Assembly: GCA_000733355.1 (NCBI GenBank)
Contig: JNVV01000023.1
Location: forward strand, 335,594 to 399,593
Source of the DNA: Falciphora oryzae
Lineage: Eukaryota > Ascomycota > Sordariomycetes > Magnaporthales > Magnaporthaceae
DNA length: 64,000 nt
Direction: 5' to 3'
Below the pieces are notes generated by a model. It made no database searches. It worked only from the letters and a program-made list of their open reading frames with translations, and was not told the origin of the DNA. Below are positions 20,530 to 33,000 of this stretch, one piece after another. Each line of letters starts with the position of its first letter. Position 1 is the first letter of the stretch. The position numbers were made by a program, and so were the translations under genes.

Positions 20530-23500
20530 TTACCCGCTAAGTAGGCGCTTCCGCAGGTCTGAGAGAGCCTCTGCGGCTGCAGGGTGCGTCTGGGCCATCT
20601 CAGCGAGGTATTGCAGCACTATTGCCTCCGCTGTGCCTTGAGCACTTTGCGGCATTGCAACCGAGGGTCCCAGCTTCAGCGTCCCCAACTGCCCCGACAC
20701 CATATCCGACCCTTGCCGCATTAGCTGCGGCCCATGCTGGCGCTGTTCTTGCGCTTGCTGAAACTGCGGCTGGCCGTGCTGCTGCTGCGAAGGATGCGGC
20801 CGCGACACATGCTGCTGGTGGTGTTGTGTTTGCTGGTACTGGTGCTGCTGGTGCTGCTGATGGTGTTGCGACTGCTCGGAATACTGCTGGTGTCGTTGCT
20901 GCTCCTGCCCGCGGTGAGGTGACGAAGCCCTTGCCAGCTCCATCTGCAGCAGGCCGGCGGCGTACACGAAATAGGGGACAAATGTCGGCGGTCGTCGGAG
21001 GGAGAATATTCGCGCAAACGACTGGGCCAGAGCCAGCACCGCCTGGGCGGACTCGGCGCAGATCACCCGGGGTGAAATCGTACCCGTCCGGAACACGAGG
21101 GATGGCCGATCGAGAAGAGGGCGGAAGAGGACCCCGAGGGAGAAATGGTAGAACATGCTGTTTTGTTGTTTTTCATGCGCCTTTAGTTAGCTTTGATGTT
21201 GGCTCCGCCAAGTGTCTGTGCAACTCCCGCAACAACTCAAAGACTCCAAGCTGTCGGCCGGACTCTTCAACAGCCATCGCATCTCCAGGCAGGCAGCAGG
21301 TTAACACCAAACTTACTGGAGAAACAAGCTGGATGTAGTCCACCCAGCCCCAACCTGCACCATTCCCAGGGCCGAGTTGTACCATTCAAGGCATTTCTCG
21401 TACACGTCCAGCACGAACCCCGAGTCGTTCCCCGAGCCCACGATATTCATGCGCGAGCACGCCAGCGTCGTGATCTGAACCACGACGTCGGAAAACGTCT
21501 CGACTCTTTTGCCGCTAGCCGTCAAGTTGGGTGCCGCCGGTGTTTGATATCCGCCAGGAATTTCTTCCCTGCCGCCGCCAGTAGATAGACTCGCGTGCCG
21601 TGCTGCCATTGATTGCTGATGTCCCAGCTGGTGGTGTTGCTGGTCGGTCCCGCCCTGCGACGGGGTTATCGGGGTCGGCAGGTTGCCTCCGCCCTCGAAC
21701 TGGTTCGGTGCGTGCCAGGCCAGAGAGCGCGACGCCCCTGGCTGGGAATAGGTGATGAGATCTAGCATGCTTCAAAGCTCGGGAAGAAGTTAGATATTTC
21801 CATCGTGTGAATTCTCTTTCCCCTTTTTGTCATGAGATGTTCGGGAAAAGGGACATGGACGTGGGACTTGTTTCAAAAGTCTAGCCAGCTGTTGTGCGTT
21901 TTCTTTTCTTCGCTTTTCTTTCTTTTGCTTTTGCCCTGCCTTTCCTTTCCGTCTCTCCCGACAGGATTTGGACTCACCTGGCAAGACAGAAAGCTCCAGC
22001 ATACGTCTCGGCGGTAGCGGCATGGAAGGTGCCATCTTCAACCGTGCCACGCCTGCGAATGGCGCTGATGTCTCTCAGGCAGCGCTGTGCCAGCACCCGG
22101 GCGGAGGCCTCGCTCCCATTGCACACCTCGCGTAAAGAGAGTAGTCCCAGAGCCTGGATGTCAGCCAGGCTCTCGCATTGCCTCTGCTCAGCAAGCAACT
22201 TGTACCCCTGCTCAAAGTAGAGCTGACCCGACAGCTCGTGGCCACCGGCGTAACCATGGTATCCGCCATCCGCAGTCGTCGGGCCCGGGCTGGGGCTGGT
22301 GGTCGTAGAGCCAGCGATGGCGGCGCTCTCTAGGATCGGCGTGCTCGTGGTGGAGGCGACAAACTCGTTGGTCGGGGTCTTGAGGGCGTCGACGGCGGCG
22401 GGGTTGTCCTGCAGCCTGCTAGTGACCGCGACGATGGCGCAGATCAGCGGCCAGGAGCAGTACCTATTCTGCCGGCCGATGACGAAGTCGGCCGTGAAGG
22501 CCTCGCGGGTGATCATGGTCAGGGGCGGGCACTCCCACGCGAAGAGGAGGTCCAGCAGCTGCTCCATCATGGCGAGCGAGAAGGTCGGCTGCTTCTTTGA
22601 CGCGTCGAAGCCACCGACCCGGTGGTGGTGCGAGTGCTGCTGGTGCTGCTGCGGCTGGGGCGGGGAGGGCACGGAGGGCGAGGCGGATGCCAGCGAGGAC
22701 GAGGAGGCCGACCCGGGCGACAGGTAGATCTCGCCCCAGTGTCTCGGGAAGAACTGGGCGCCGCCGCCGAAGCCGCCAGTGGCCGGGGCCATGATACTGC
22801 TGCTGCTACTGCTGTTGCTAGGAACCGAGATCCGGGTCTGGGGGTGCGGGAAGGCGGCCGAGGCTGAGCCGGCGCGGGAGAATGGCGAGGGGCTCCTCAT
22901 CTCGGAGTCGTCAGGGCCGGTGGCGGCCCCGTCGCCGCCATCGTCGTACTCACCTTCGGCGTCCGGGTCGAGGTCGCCGCCAAACTCCGAGTAGGGCCTT
23001 CTTGCGGTGGAGGCCGAGGACGAGGCCCGCGCGGAGCCGCCCAGCAGCTTGTTCTCGATGTCGACCAGCGACTCGCCGCGCTGCAGCTGCTCGAGGACCG
23101 GCGCGCCCCGGGTCGGGGAGCGCAGAGCGTCGATGACGGTCTCTGTGATGGCCTCCCGCTTCTTGAACTCCAGGATCTCGGACCGCAGCCCGTCCTTGGA
23201 CGTCCACCGTGTCGGGTTGTACGTGCACTCATCCTGCCTGGCGCGGCAGTTGGAGCACGGGTTGAGACCATCGCACTGCCTCCGGAGTCAGCAAGTTTCG
23301 CTCTCTTGCGCTCAAGTAATTTTTGAAAAAGATAAAAGGTTTTAGAACGGCACGTTATGTGGAAGGGCGGATAGAGAGAACAATGAAAGAACGGAACGTT
23401 TTGGCCGCGACAACTTCTGGCTCTTGCGTCCCGTCTCTTTTCTTGTTCCTCTGCCGCGGAGCTGCATCAACATAATTAATGACAATTATGCTCATCAGCA

Positions 23501-23628
23501 ATACCAGCCCCTAGACAAAAGAGCAGACAGACTAGTGTGTTAGTGACATGGCGATGCAATTTGCTCACCTTGCGCTTCTTTTTGCGGCAGCTACTGCACG
23601 CCTTGCCGGTGAGGATGCCTCTCCTCAT
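20530..23628 (-). CDS. Zn(II)2Cys6 transcription factor, nirA/NIT4-like
   Basis: Exon 1 (23628-23569) starts MRRGILTGKACSSCRKKKRK and splices over a 293-bp intron into exon 2 (23275-21978). Together they complete a C-x2-C-x6-C-x5-C-x2-C-x6-C binuclear zinc cluster that ends CSNCRARQDECTYNPTRW. A helical linker follows, then a fungal regulator middle domain with LLDLLFAWECPPLTMITREA and GRQNRYCSWPLICA, as in NIT4/nirA-type factors. Exon 3 starts at 21769. The last exon starts at 21157 (MFYHFSLGVLFRPLLD) and ends at 20530. It contains a long Gln/His tract typical of activation regions. Exon joins between about 21340 and 21157 are uncertain. The target pathway is not shown by the sequence; a role in nitrogen or secondary metabolism would be guesswork. 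Confidence 0.85.
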
Positions 23629-24252
23629 TGTCGCGGAGAACAGACGAGATACAACAAAAACGGATTTAACCTTAAGTTGCCTTTAGCCGGTGGCTTACGA
23701 GGCGGCCGGGATGTGCACCAGCCCGCGTGACTGTTTTGTGCCAGTTATGCCGTCCGGTGTCCTGGGAGGATCAGCCTCTTGTGTGTCCCGGACTTCTTGT
23801 CCTGGGGGCCTGTTCCGGTTGGTGTTGTTGGCAGGTCGGGTGGCAAGGTACTGGGAGGGGGTTGGTGAGCACGGCAGCAATCGCCAGGGTTGCTGAGCCT
23901 GTATGTAGGTGTGGTGGCCTGCCGAGGCTATCTCAGACGGCGCGTGTGCGTATCCGTTTCCAGGGGGGTGTGAGGGTATGTTGGGTTGGCGCTGTGGCTG
24001 CTTGCTTGACTGTTTTCGGCTCCTGACGTCTCGGGTGCGCGCGGGCACGCACACAACAGGCTCGCCCAGCCCTTACCATCCACCCGCTTGCTCCTCCTGC
24101 TGCCCCGGGCTGCCCGTCGATCCGTAGAATGGACCAGCCGCCCCCGGCACAGCTAGCCCGGAGTGCTAGCAGCGTGGCTATTCGAGGCCACGGCCCTTCC
24201 TTCCTCCTCCACTTTTTTTTTTTTCTTTTTTCAAATTCTTTGCTCTTCTTCT

Positions 24253-24254
<2 letters not shown>

Positions 24255-24298
<44 letters not shown>
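24255..24298 (+). repeat. Poly-T tract, 44 T
   Basis: An uninterrupted run of about 44 T, with a second T-rich stretch just before it (24213-24234). Such tracts exclude nucleosomes. The assembled length may be imprecise. Confidence 0.95.
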
Positions 24299-24300
<2 letters not shown>

Positions 24301-25134
24301 CCAGGGCTAGGCTGGTGGCCCTACGTGATGCTCCTTCCCTCCTCACTCACGTGCTTGTCTCCCGCGGGAGGTGGTCGAATATTAGGCCATGGGTGTCATA
24401 ATGGTTGCTCGCAGGGGATCGATATTATCAAAGACTAAAGAAAGGCAGGGGGGACCTTTTGGTTGGCGGCTGATGTGCGATGGCGGGATGGTCTGCATTT
24501 TCAGCGGCCCATTCCACAGAGTTCGGGAAGATTCGAGGTAGGCGACGAGAGAGCACAGATTTTGGCGCCCGCCCGGCAGAAGGATGCTGCCAGAGCCGGG
24601 GGCCTGCCCTCGCGGCCGCGGGGGGAGAAAGACTACCAGGGATGGGACGAGGCTCATTGGCCCGAATCATGCACCGCTCACCTACCAGGGCGGATGGACC
24701 CTGAAAATCCAACCCAGAAACAGGGAGACGGGTGGGGGTCCAGCCATCCCATCACGATCCCTGGCCTGCTCCTTCCTCCCATGTGCATGTAGCCAGTGCA
24801 CGCATCCACACAGGCCACGCGCTGGGAACCCGGGAGCCCATCTTCGTATTCTGGAGAGAGAGTGGAATGCTGCGCTGGGAACAAAGTGGACGCCCCGCCC
24901 CGGTCCTCGCTACTCGGCAGCGTCTCCCTCAGAGGCTCCCTCGGGAAATCCGGCCCAAAGAGGAAATAAAGCCATTCCGACGCATCACTTTTTTCATCAC
25001 AGAAGCCTATCTGAATGGGCCAGCGTGGTGATGCCGTCGTGTGGATTGTGGGCCGTCTTCTTTCCTGCTCGGATGGTGCCAGGGTGGCCGTTTTCTGTTC
25101 TCTTTCTGGACCCTGGTCGTCGGGGCTCAGGCCC

Positions 25135-25159
25135 TTTTTTTTTTTTTTTTTTTTTTTTT
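25135..25159 (+). repeat. Poly-T tract, 25 T
   Basis: An uninterrupted run of about 25 T in the gene-poor tract. Confidence 0.95.
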
Positions 25160-28100
25160 CAGTTGGCTACCCAACTCGATGATTTGTGATGCTAGGCCGC
25201 GCCGGGCAATGGTTGTCGTATTCTATCTAGCCCTTGCTTTTTCTTACATACACGTCTACACGCTACACGGTACAGTGCCGGGCGATATATACTGGTCAAG
25301 AGGTACCCGGAAAAACAGCCGGCTGGAATGTGACAGGGCCTCCGGGTTATTGATTTTACTCTGTTCAGGTGGTATTACCCACCCACTGTCTCACACCAAG
25401 CTGCGTCTCCATATACTGTACAGCGGCTGGATACCTTGGCACTCGGGGTCAAGGCTGTAGCGCATCTTTGGGCGCGAGGAGCAGGTAGAGAAACAAGCCA
25501 CATCTTCCAAAAATACCTGCACATATCCATCGCCAGCGTGCTGGTAAAGAGAGGGAGTCGAATCCCTACCGGCCGAGTGGAGCAGTGAAGGGATTTAAAG
25601 AGCTCTAGTGCTCTATCAAGCATCGGTCACGTCATAGTGACAACGGCCGACACTTTGGCGCTGCGACTGTTCTTTCTGCCGGGATGCAACCCTCCAATAG
25701 GAAGGAACACGAACTGGCCGCATGGACCCGTTTTGGCGAGGAGCCTGCAGCGCAGAGGGACCCCACGCAGACGAAAAAGCACACACTCCCAACGGCTTTT
25801 GCCCGGAGCAGTTCAAGTCGACAGGGGCCCCGAGAGACAGGTCACAAAAAGGGAGCCGCCAAGGTAGCATTTTTACGTTGTCAATCACCCGGATAACTGG
25901 GCTTGCGGTGTTGGCACCGCTGAAGAATTTTCCGCCCGTTTCCTTGCCAGCGCCGATATCGCCCCATCAACCCACCACCCATGACTCCCCCTGGACTTGC
26001 GGCTTAGGGGTGCGGCATGGCATGGCATGGCCTCCGTGCACGGGTCTGGTGATCAGCCAGTTCTTGGCTGTCTGGTTGAGGCCAGCAAATCTCGGTCAGT
26101 TTGTGGTCTACTGAGGAGGCCCTGTTCACTCAGTCAAATTGTTATCCGCAAAGGTCTCGTTATCAACCAGGCCGCCCAACCTAAATCCCGCTGATGGATC
26201 CAGTGCATTTTTGGGGCCTCGATGCCAAGGCGTGGGTCTAAACCCACCGCGGCATTTACATCAGGATAATTTTCCTTTTTCTCCTATTTTATTGAGGGGC
26301 CCGTTGGTGCTTGACTTGACTTCTCCTCCGCCCATCACCCACTCCAAGAGCCAAAACCGTTGTTGACAACAGACCAAAAGAGTCTAGACTTCGTCGGTGT
26401 CTTGTTAAGCTAGGGGTGCCAGGGTGCCAGAGAACAAACATGTGGGGGGTGGGCTTCGGAGCAGCGTGGCAGCAACCAGACCGGAACCTGGTCTGGTTCC
26501 AACACCCCACCTGGTCCGGGGGGCCACGAATCGCCAGAGCATGCTCGGGTGAAAGGAGAAATGGGATGAGTGGGTATGTCGGTGAACCCACAGGGTAGTT
26601 GGGAGCACAGGCGTCCCGTAGATGGGACTTGGGGTTGTATCCGAGGAGAGGTGCTAGCAGATGGAGGCGAGTAGAGCCCACTTTGGCAGTTGGCCTCCAA
26701 GTCGTCTCTGGGGTTCGCCTTGTGCCGGGACCCGGGAACCTCTCTGCTAGACGGATAAAGCGCAAGGTCAACCCGTAGGATCCATGCGGCAGGACTGATG
26801 ATTAGAACCGACGGCCTGACCGCGGCACTCGCGTGGAATTACACATACAGTTGCAGTCAGGATGACCTCATGAAGGCGAGCGACACGCATGAGGGGACCT
26901 TGGGATCGAAAGGGGCTCTTGGCAACGAGCCTGGAACACGCGCTGCTGGGTCGACGCGCTATTATCCTTCTGAGACAACTGGAGGCTGACAGGCGCCACC
27001 TTGCCACCCTGCTGGCGACGGGTTCAAACACGACTTGGCCACAGCGATGAGCCCTCGTCCCGCGCAGTCCCCAGGTCTATCACGACTCCTCGGACATGCC
27101 GTCGCGATGCCAACAACAGTCTTTCCGGTAGGCCCATCCAACAGACTCCCCGCTGTCACTCTATCTGGGACCGGGTGCCTCCACCAAACGGCGAGCGCGT
27201 TTCCCAGATCGTCGATATGCCGCCGGAACGGCCTGGTGAATAAGCCAGCGAGCTATTGGTGGGCGCGGTCGTTCCCGGAGAACGGTTCCGGGTTTGGTGT
27301 TTGGTTTGGAATTCCCATCCCTGGGGGGCGCGGGGGACGGAGAGGCGCAGCACGGCACGGCGACGACGGGGTTTCCGTTTGAGGCGAGTCGTCGTGCCAT
27401 TGGAGGCGAGAAAAATGCACCCCACGACATGAGAATCGGTCGCGCAGCGCGGGGGAGAAGTGCCGCCCGCCCGCCCACATCCCGATTGGAGATGGTCGAG
27501 CTGCGAAGGCATTGGTTGCCACTCAGGACACACCCTATGGCATCTCTGGTGGCAAAATGGCATCTCGATGAGATGCGGTCGCAGAGATGCTCTTTCTGAT
27601 AGCATTAAAAGAAGCTTTAAGGAACAGCCGACTTTAGCTCAGGAGGAGACCAGACAAGAACTCGATATTTCCCGCGACGTCGACATCCTTCGGATGATCG
27701 GCACCCAGGGTTCCCAAGCGTGCCCTGCGCGGACGGGGGAGGGCTAGAGAGACAAAAGACCGTGCCACAGTCGAGGCGGGCGGACGTTGGTGCAGCCACA
27801 CTGACACACAGCCTGAAGTTGTGCTACGTGAGGCTTAGGGCGGCCTGAGCAGCCAACCAATCGCTGCCTCTGACATTCCTTTAGCGGACACGACACGTAG
27901 GAAACGCTTCGACAAATGGAAGCGACACCCTGCGACGCGACCAAAAAGCAACCATGCAAACAACTGTCTGGACAGCCCAGAAGCGAGCACGATGCTGGCC
28001 CAAAAGGCTGAATTGAGACCTCTGCTGCTGAATAATCGGGGCATCAAGCCCACTTCAAACAGTCATGACGTCAGCGCTGCAAGATCCTGGACGCGCGCAT

Positions 28101-29543
28101 CGAGCTTGGGCCCCTCGCACCTGAACGCTGGAACCGTTTCGTTGCTGGGCTCCCAGGCGTTTTACCTAAAGTCGAATTGAGCCTCGGAAGAGCCCACTCC
28201 CAAACGAGCCAGAGCCAGAGCCAGCCCGCTGGAATCCCACCGTAGGTGATGGGGGCGATGCGACCCAAGGGCAAGGAGGCTCAGTGGTACCTACCAGTTG
28301 AGCCCACCTGGGCCGTTCTGGTCGCAGTGCATGCGCTCCCACAGCCGGAGCTCCCCTCAATTACCTACTCAAACTAATCCTTCGATGTTTGGCAGCAAAC
28401 CTGACACAACTCCAGTCCCAAAAAAGGACATGCCCTTCTCCTCTCGCCTACTCCCGCTGTCGGCCCTGCCTGTGCGCGTCCTTGGGCCACATCAGCGATG
28501 GTGGTTGGTTGATGGCCCGATGTCCCGTCGCTGCTGGTCACCCAATCAGGCCATCCCCCCACGTGCCTGCTCTTAATGCATGCTATTAATTAGGTGTAGC
28601 ACATAATGAAGGTGGACACAGCAAAGGAAAAGGCGGAAGAAGCGGGAGGGAAGACTCGCCGCTTTGCTGCCCAAAAGACGCACCTAAGCGACGGCTGCCG
28701 GGGCAGGGCCTGCAACGACGCGCACACGTGGATCATAATTCTGCGACAGAGATGTCATAGTGCCGCCTTCGTGCGCCCGCCCTAACGTCGAGTGGCCGCG
28801 GTGGCTTGCAGCGCAAAGGCAGCAGCAGACACGGCAGGTTCCCAAGGAAGTCGCCCGGGGCAAACGCTCAACGGCTCGTTCGCTAGGAAGGGAACCATCA
28901 TCATCCAGTCGCCAGCATGACGTGCCTTTCCAATTCGCCCAGACTTGATCGTCGCACAACGGCAAAGCGGTAGGACTGTGGGGGGGCAGACACAAGCAAT
29001 GGCCAAGACAGAGCAGCTCTGGGCTCCTGGGAGGAAGCCGAAGCCCGCGCTGCTCAGAGGCCCGGCAGACACCGCAGCTGCTTCCAGACCGGCCGCCTGC
29101 ACGCACGGCACAGTCGGCCATCACACGCGCAGTAGTGCCTGCACTGATTGGGCGCCGAGCTCTCTTGACGTTCCGCAGATCCCGTCTGTCTATGACGCCC
29201 TTCCTCTCTCCCTAGGGCGGCTAGTCACAACGCGCGCCGGCACCAGCGGAAGCAGGGGTCCTTCCGGGCCTCGCTGGAATCGGCGATGGTGACATCAACG
29301 ACTTCTTCCTCCAGTCGTGCCAGTGCCTTCCTTTGCGCTTGCTGTCGCCGGGTTGGCTGGGCTGCTTGACCGCCCTGACAAACGCGTATAATAGGAACAC
29401 CAGTCGTCCGCTCTGCTGGGAGAGGTTTGCTTCCACATCCATCACCAACCAAACAACATCCATAGCTTCCGTCACCTTTCAGGCAGCTTCATCGTCTAGA
29501 CTCTCCTCCACGAGCCACTAGCGGACTCGCGGATTTTCGTGCC

Positions 29544-29568
29544 AAAAAAAAAAAAAAAAAGAAAAAAA
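29544..29568 (+). promoter_or_regulatory. A-rich leader tract of the MARVEL gene
   Basis: A17-G-A7 lies about 20 bp before the start codon, which itself has a good context (ACACCATGG). Its position suggests a 5' leader or core promoter element. Confidence 0.5.
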
Positions 29569-29588
29569 CCACCACCCCACCAGACACC

Positions 29589-30095
29589 ATGGTCCACTCG
29601 CGCGGATCCGGCATCCTCACGCCGCTGCTGCTCTTCAGCAACGTCCTGATCGTCATCTCGTCCCTGATCGTGCTCGGCATCACGGCCTGGTTCATCGACC
29701 TGATCAAGAGCAGCGGCGGCCGCCACCTGACGTACATCATCGTCGTCGCGACCCTGACGCTGCTCGTCTACCCCGTCGCCCTGCTGCTCTCGCGCTCCGA
29801 CGCCCGCCGCGGCTTCCTGCACCCGCTCAACCTCGTCTTCTCGTACCTCTGGCTCGCCGCCTTCGTCGTCGCCACCGACAACTATGCCGACACCATGTGC
29901 CTCGGCCCCTCGGCCGGCCCCTTTGGCCGCTGCGCCTACAAGCACACCGTCATGGCCTTCAGCTTCATGGCCTTCTTCTTCTCCGCCATCAACGTCCTCG
30001 CCGACGGCCACTACGCTGGCCGCGACGTCGCCGGCGGCCCCGTCGTCGGCAGCAAGCACCGCCACTCGACCGACAACCGCGGTGCTGTCGTCTAA
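29589..30095 (+). CDS. MARVEL-domain membrane protein, 168 aa
   Basis: A single exon of 168 aa encodes four hydrophobic helices. The first is TPLLLFSNVLIVISSLIVLG and the second TYIIVVATLTLLVYPVALLL. Then a basic/charged turn (SRSDARRG) is followed by FSYLWLAAFVVA, a loop with two Cys (CLGPSAGPFGRC), and VMAFSFMAFFFSAINVLA. Size, topology and the short polar C-terminal tail fit the fungal MARVEL family, small tetraspan proteins of membrane domains. No specific function can be assigned. The ATG has a strong context and follows an A-rich leader. Confidence 0.82.
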   Translation: MVHSRGSGILTPLLLFSNVLIVISSLIVLGITAWFIDLIKSSGGRHLTYIIVVATLTLLVYPVALLLSRSDARRGFLHPLNLVFSYLWLAAFVVATDNYADTMCLGPSAGPFGRCAYKHTVMAFSFMAFFFSAINVLADGHYAGRDVAGGPVVGSKHRHSTDNRGAVV

Positions 30096-33000
30096 GTCGG
30101 CATACCGCCCGATACATACACACACCGCATGTGGTCTGCGGGCTCGACAGTTAAACACACACCGAGCCGCGCATACATTACAATGAGCTGTCTTGGCTTC
30201 AAGGCCATCCACTCGGCGTTGTGGGAAATTAGGGGTGGGAAATGGAGGGGTGTGCTGTTGGCTGATTGGGAGAAGTCAATACACTTCTCTGGCGAGGGAA
30301 CGCGTTTTAGCGCACGACATCTTGGTCGGCCTAATCTGAGGCTTCCCCTCTGCGACTAATCACTACTATTTGTGGGCGTGTTTCCAGGAGGTTATACCAC
30401 GATCATGAGCTACGATACTTCTCGTCTGCTAGTATTATTTTTAATCTAACAGTTTTGAGTTTGGCTCTTGCATCTGTTTGTTCTGCTAGTTCCCAACGTG
30501 AGGGTGACATCATTATGCACGGCTAACAATTTAAGGTTACGGCGTATTCGTGTGCTAGCTTGCTGGGAGCTGGGCGAACCAAACGTCTTCCGCCCCAGGT
30601 CCATCCCTCCAGACATTTCGATACGTGGACCAGACGGACCCTGGGGCCCGTGGATGGGATGATTCACCCAAATAAATAATGGTTAGACTTTACCCGACTC
30701 TGCGACAACGGCACCCGCTCCCTTCGATCAGCTTGGAGGCGGATTAGGGGGACAGCAAATGCGGGGGGACGTTAGCTTGGTTTCGTGATCAGATCGCGGC
30801 GAGCTACGCAAAGGTGGGGTGAATCTCCATGTTATTCATTGATTGATTGCATGCGAAGTGATGCTGGGGGAAACCGCAGCGTTGATGTTCGACCTGGGGA
30901 TGCCAGACACGACGGGCGAGGTCATTTTGCTCTCCCAGCTTCTAGCCTCTAGGCAAGCTACAGTAGAGCCCGAGTCTTGCCAGACGCCAAAGCGCTCCAG
31001 GCCAAGTTTCGACGAACACGAAAACCAGACAACAACACTTTGAAATGGCCCGCGTCCCGTTGGCGAGCGGCCCGAACCGGCCGCCCAGCCTGGGTGTCTC
31101 CATCGACGACTAGCTCCTTGGGGAGGAGTGCCGTCCAAGGAAGAACCTGAAGCTTTTTTTAGGTCGTGAAAAATTGGGCACTGTTGCGCCAGGATTGGTC
31201 AGATCCAGCCATGGCGACTTCTAACCTACCCGCGCCTTTCTCCGCGGATCCCGATGGTTGTCACGGGGACATCCTCCTCCCTCCTCCTTGGCAATATTGC
31301 TTGGGCCTCTTGAGCCTGGGGCCTGGAATACTGGTTTGTTGGGCGGGGAGGAAGGCGAGCGTTTATTCCACCAGGAGCATTCGGCTCGCTGCATGTGCGT
31401 TCTATGCATGCCTTCGGCTGCAGCGAAAGCCCGCCAAAAACGGGCTGTTGCTTCCGTCCGACGGGGGATGGGGCTTGGGCATGTTAGGCTAACACGCTAA
31501 TTATGTTGCCCCCTAGCGGATCCCAATACACATGCATGCACAATCGCGTACTCGCTAATGAACGCAAGCCCCAAAAATCGCCATGGGAAAGCGAGATTTC
31601 GCATCTCAGTCTCGGCGGTTCATGCGCAAACTTGCGACGTCCCAAGTTTTGCGACGAACTTCCTGCCTATTCCTCCCACATCGTGTCCCGCCTGAGGCCA
31701 ATGTCCACTGTTGGTCATCTGTAAGATTGGTGGCTCAGCACCTGGGGAGCGCCCAGGAGGCCATCGTGACAGAGGGTTCCAGGCCATGTAGGCATGGAGG
31801 CCTGGAGGAAAACAAAGCATTCTCGCAGTCTACGACGACCGTCCCATTAGCTAGCTACCTAGCGTCGTTTGGGATGGGGAAAATGTTTCAGTATAATTCC
31901 GAGCCTAGAGGAATTCCTATCTTTCTCGTTTCCCATAGCGAGAGAACCGGAAAAGTCAAGCCCGGTTTCGTGATATTGGCAGACTCTCGTGTGTTCACGT
32001 CAACGGCAGAAAGCCACGGTGAGCGCCGCAGCAACGCGAATACAGGCGACCGCGGCTGTGGATCCCCCGGAGCTGAACGTCCGCTCCGTCCAGGATCGGA
32101 GGTGACGGTGGCTTGCAACCCCCTGTCTCCTCCAGCTGCAGTGCGGTTTTTGCTCTCTCTCCTAGCCAGGAGGCTCCAGTGGCGTTTTCTTCGTGCCGCG
32201 GGGGAAAAAAAAAAATAAAGCAGCAAATCTGAAGCTACCATCCAGTTCTCCACGGCACAACAAACATCCAGGCCAGCTGCCATATTGTTTCCCGCAAGTC
32301 CTCTCCCATTCCAGCCACTGTGATCTTTCCATTCCCCGTTGTCTGCTTTCCCCGACCAAAGTCGGAGCCACGTCACAAAACGTGTTACTCTTCGCCACGA
32401 GGCCTGGGGATCCATTAGCTCAGCGAGGCTAGCAACCACACCATCGCACGCTCGCGCTTCGTGATTTTGTCCAACCACGATAATTGATAACTCGATAGAG
32501 ATGGCATGCGGCTGCCACTGGACTAGCACTAAAGCTCTTTGTGTGAGGGCTAGTTGCTGTCTGGCCCCCGAGAACCCCTTCCCCCTTGCCCCGAACTAAG
32601 AAAGGCTAACCACCCCCTTGGGCAGAGCCCGGAACAAAAGAAGCCTATCCTCCAGACACCAGCCGATTCTCGCGCGGTCCATCCTATCCATCCCCCTTGG
32701 CCGTGACGGCCCGGCAGAACAGAACCGGCCTCGAGCAAACCTTTGCCGCCGCGACCAGCAGCCGTCGCAAGAAAGAGAGGGAAACATGAGACAGAGTAAA
32801 CGAGCCATCTGCTATACACAAATTTCAAGCAGGCCAAGTCCTAGCTTGTTCCAAGAGACAAGACCAGAGATAGTGCGTGTCTGGGCTTGCCTGGGCTAGA
32901 TTCGGTACCCCGACTCTCGGAGGCGAAACCTGTCGAGAACCGAGACTTTCTGGACCGTCTTGTAGCTCAGCCTGCCTCGATCGCTTTTCGCACACACTCC

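Larger units (their letters stand above)
23629..29543. other. 5.9-kb gene-poor tract
   Basis: No ORF here has a recognisable domain, a spliced structure or a convincing start. Short open frames on both strands look like chance frames of GC-rich DNA. Features seen are long T-runs and T-rich tracts (listed separately). The left part must include the promoter of the Zn2Cys6 gene and the right part that of the MARVEL gene. Untranslated or non-coding transcripts cannot be excluded. Confidence 0.5.

Noticed and set aside
24129..24438. Open frames with long Phe or Lys runs
   Set aside because: They are translations of the poly-T tract, not genes.
25540..25620. tRNA-like pieces (GAGTCGAATCCC and GGCCGAGTGG)
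   Set aside because: They resemble T-arm and D-arm sequences, but the order is wrong, the stem pairing fails and no acceptor stem closes.
29496..30212. 238-codon minus-strand frame
   Set aside because: Antisense to the MARVEL gene; Val/Gly/Asp/Glu-rich shadow.
31583..32529. Overlapping 211- and 213-codon frames on opposite strands
   Set aside because: There is no domain, no splice pattern and no compositional support for either strand; chance frames in GC-rich DNA.
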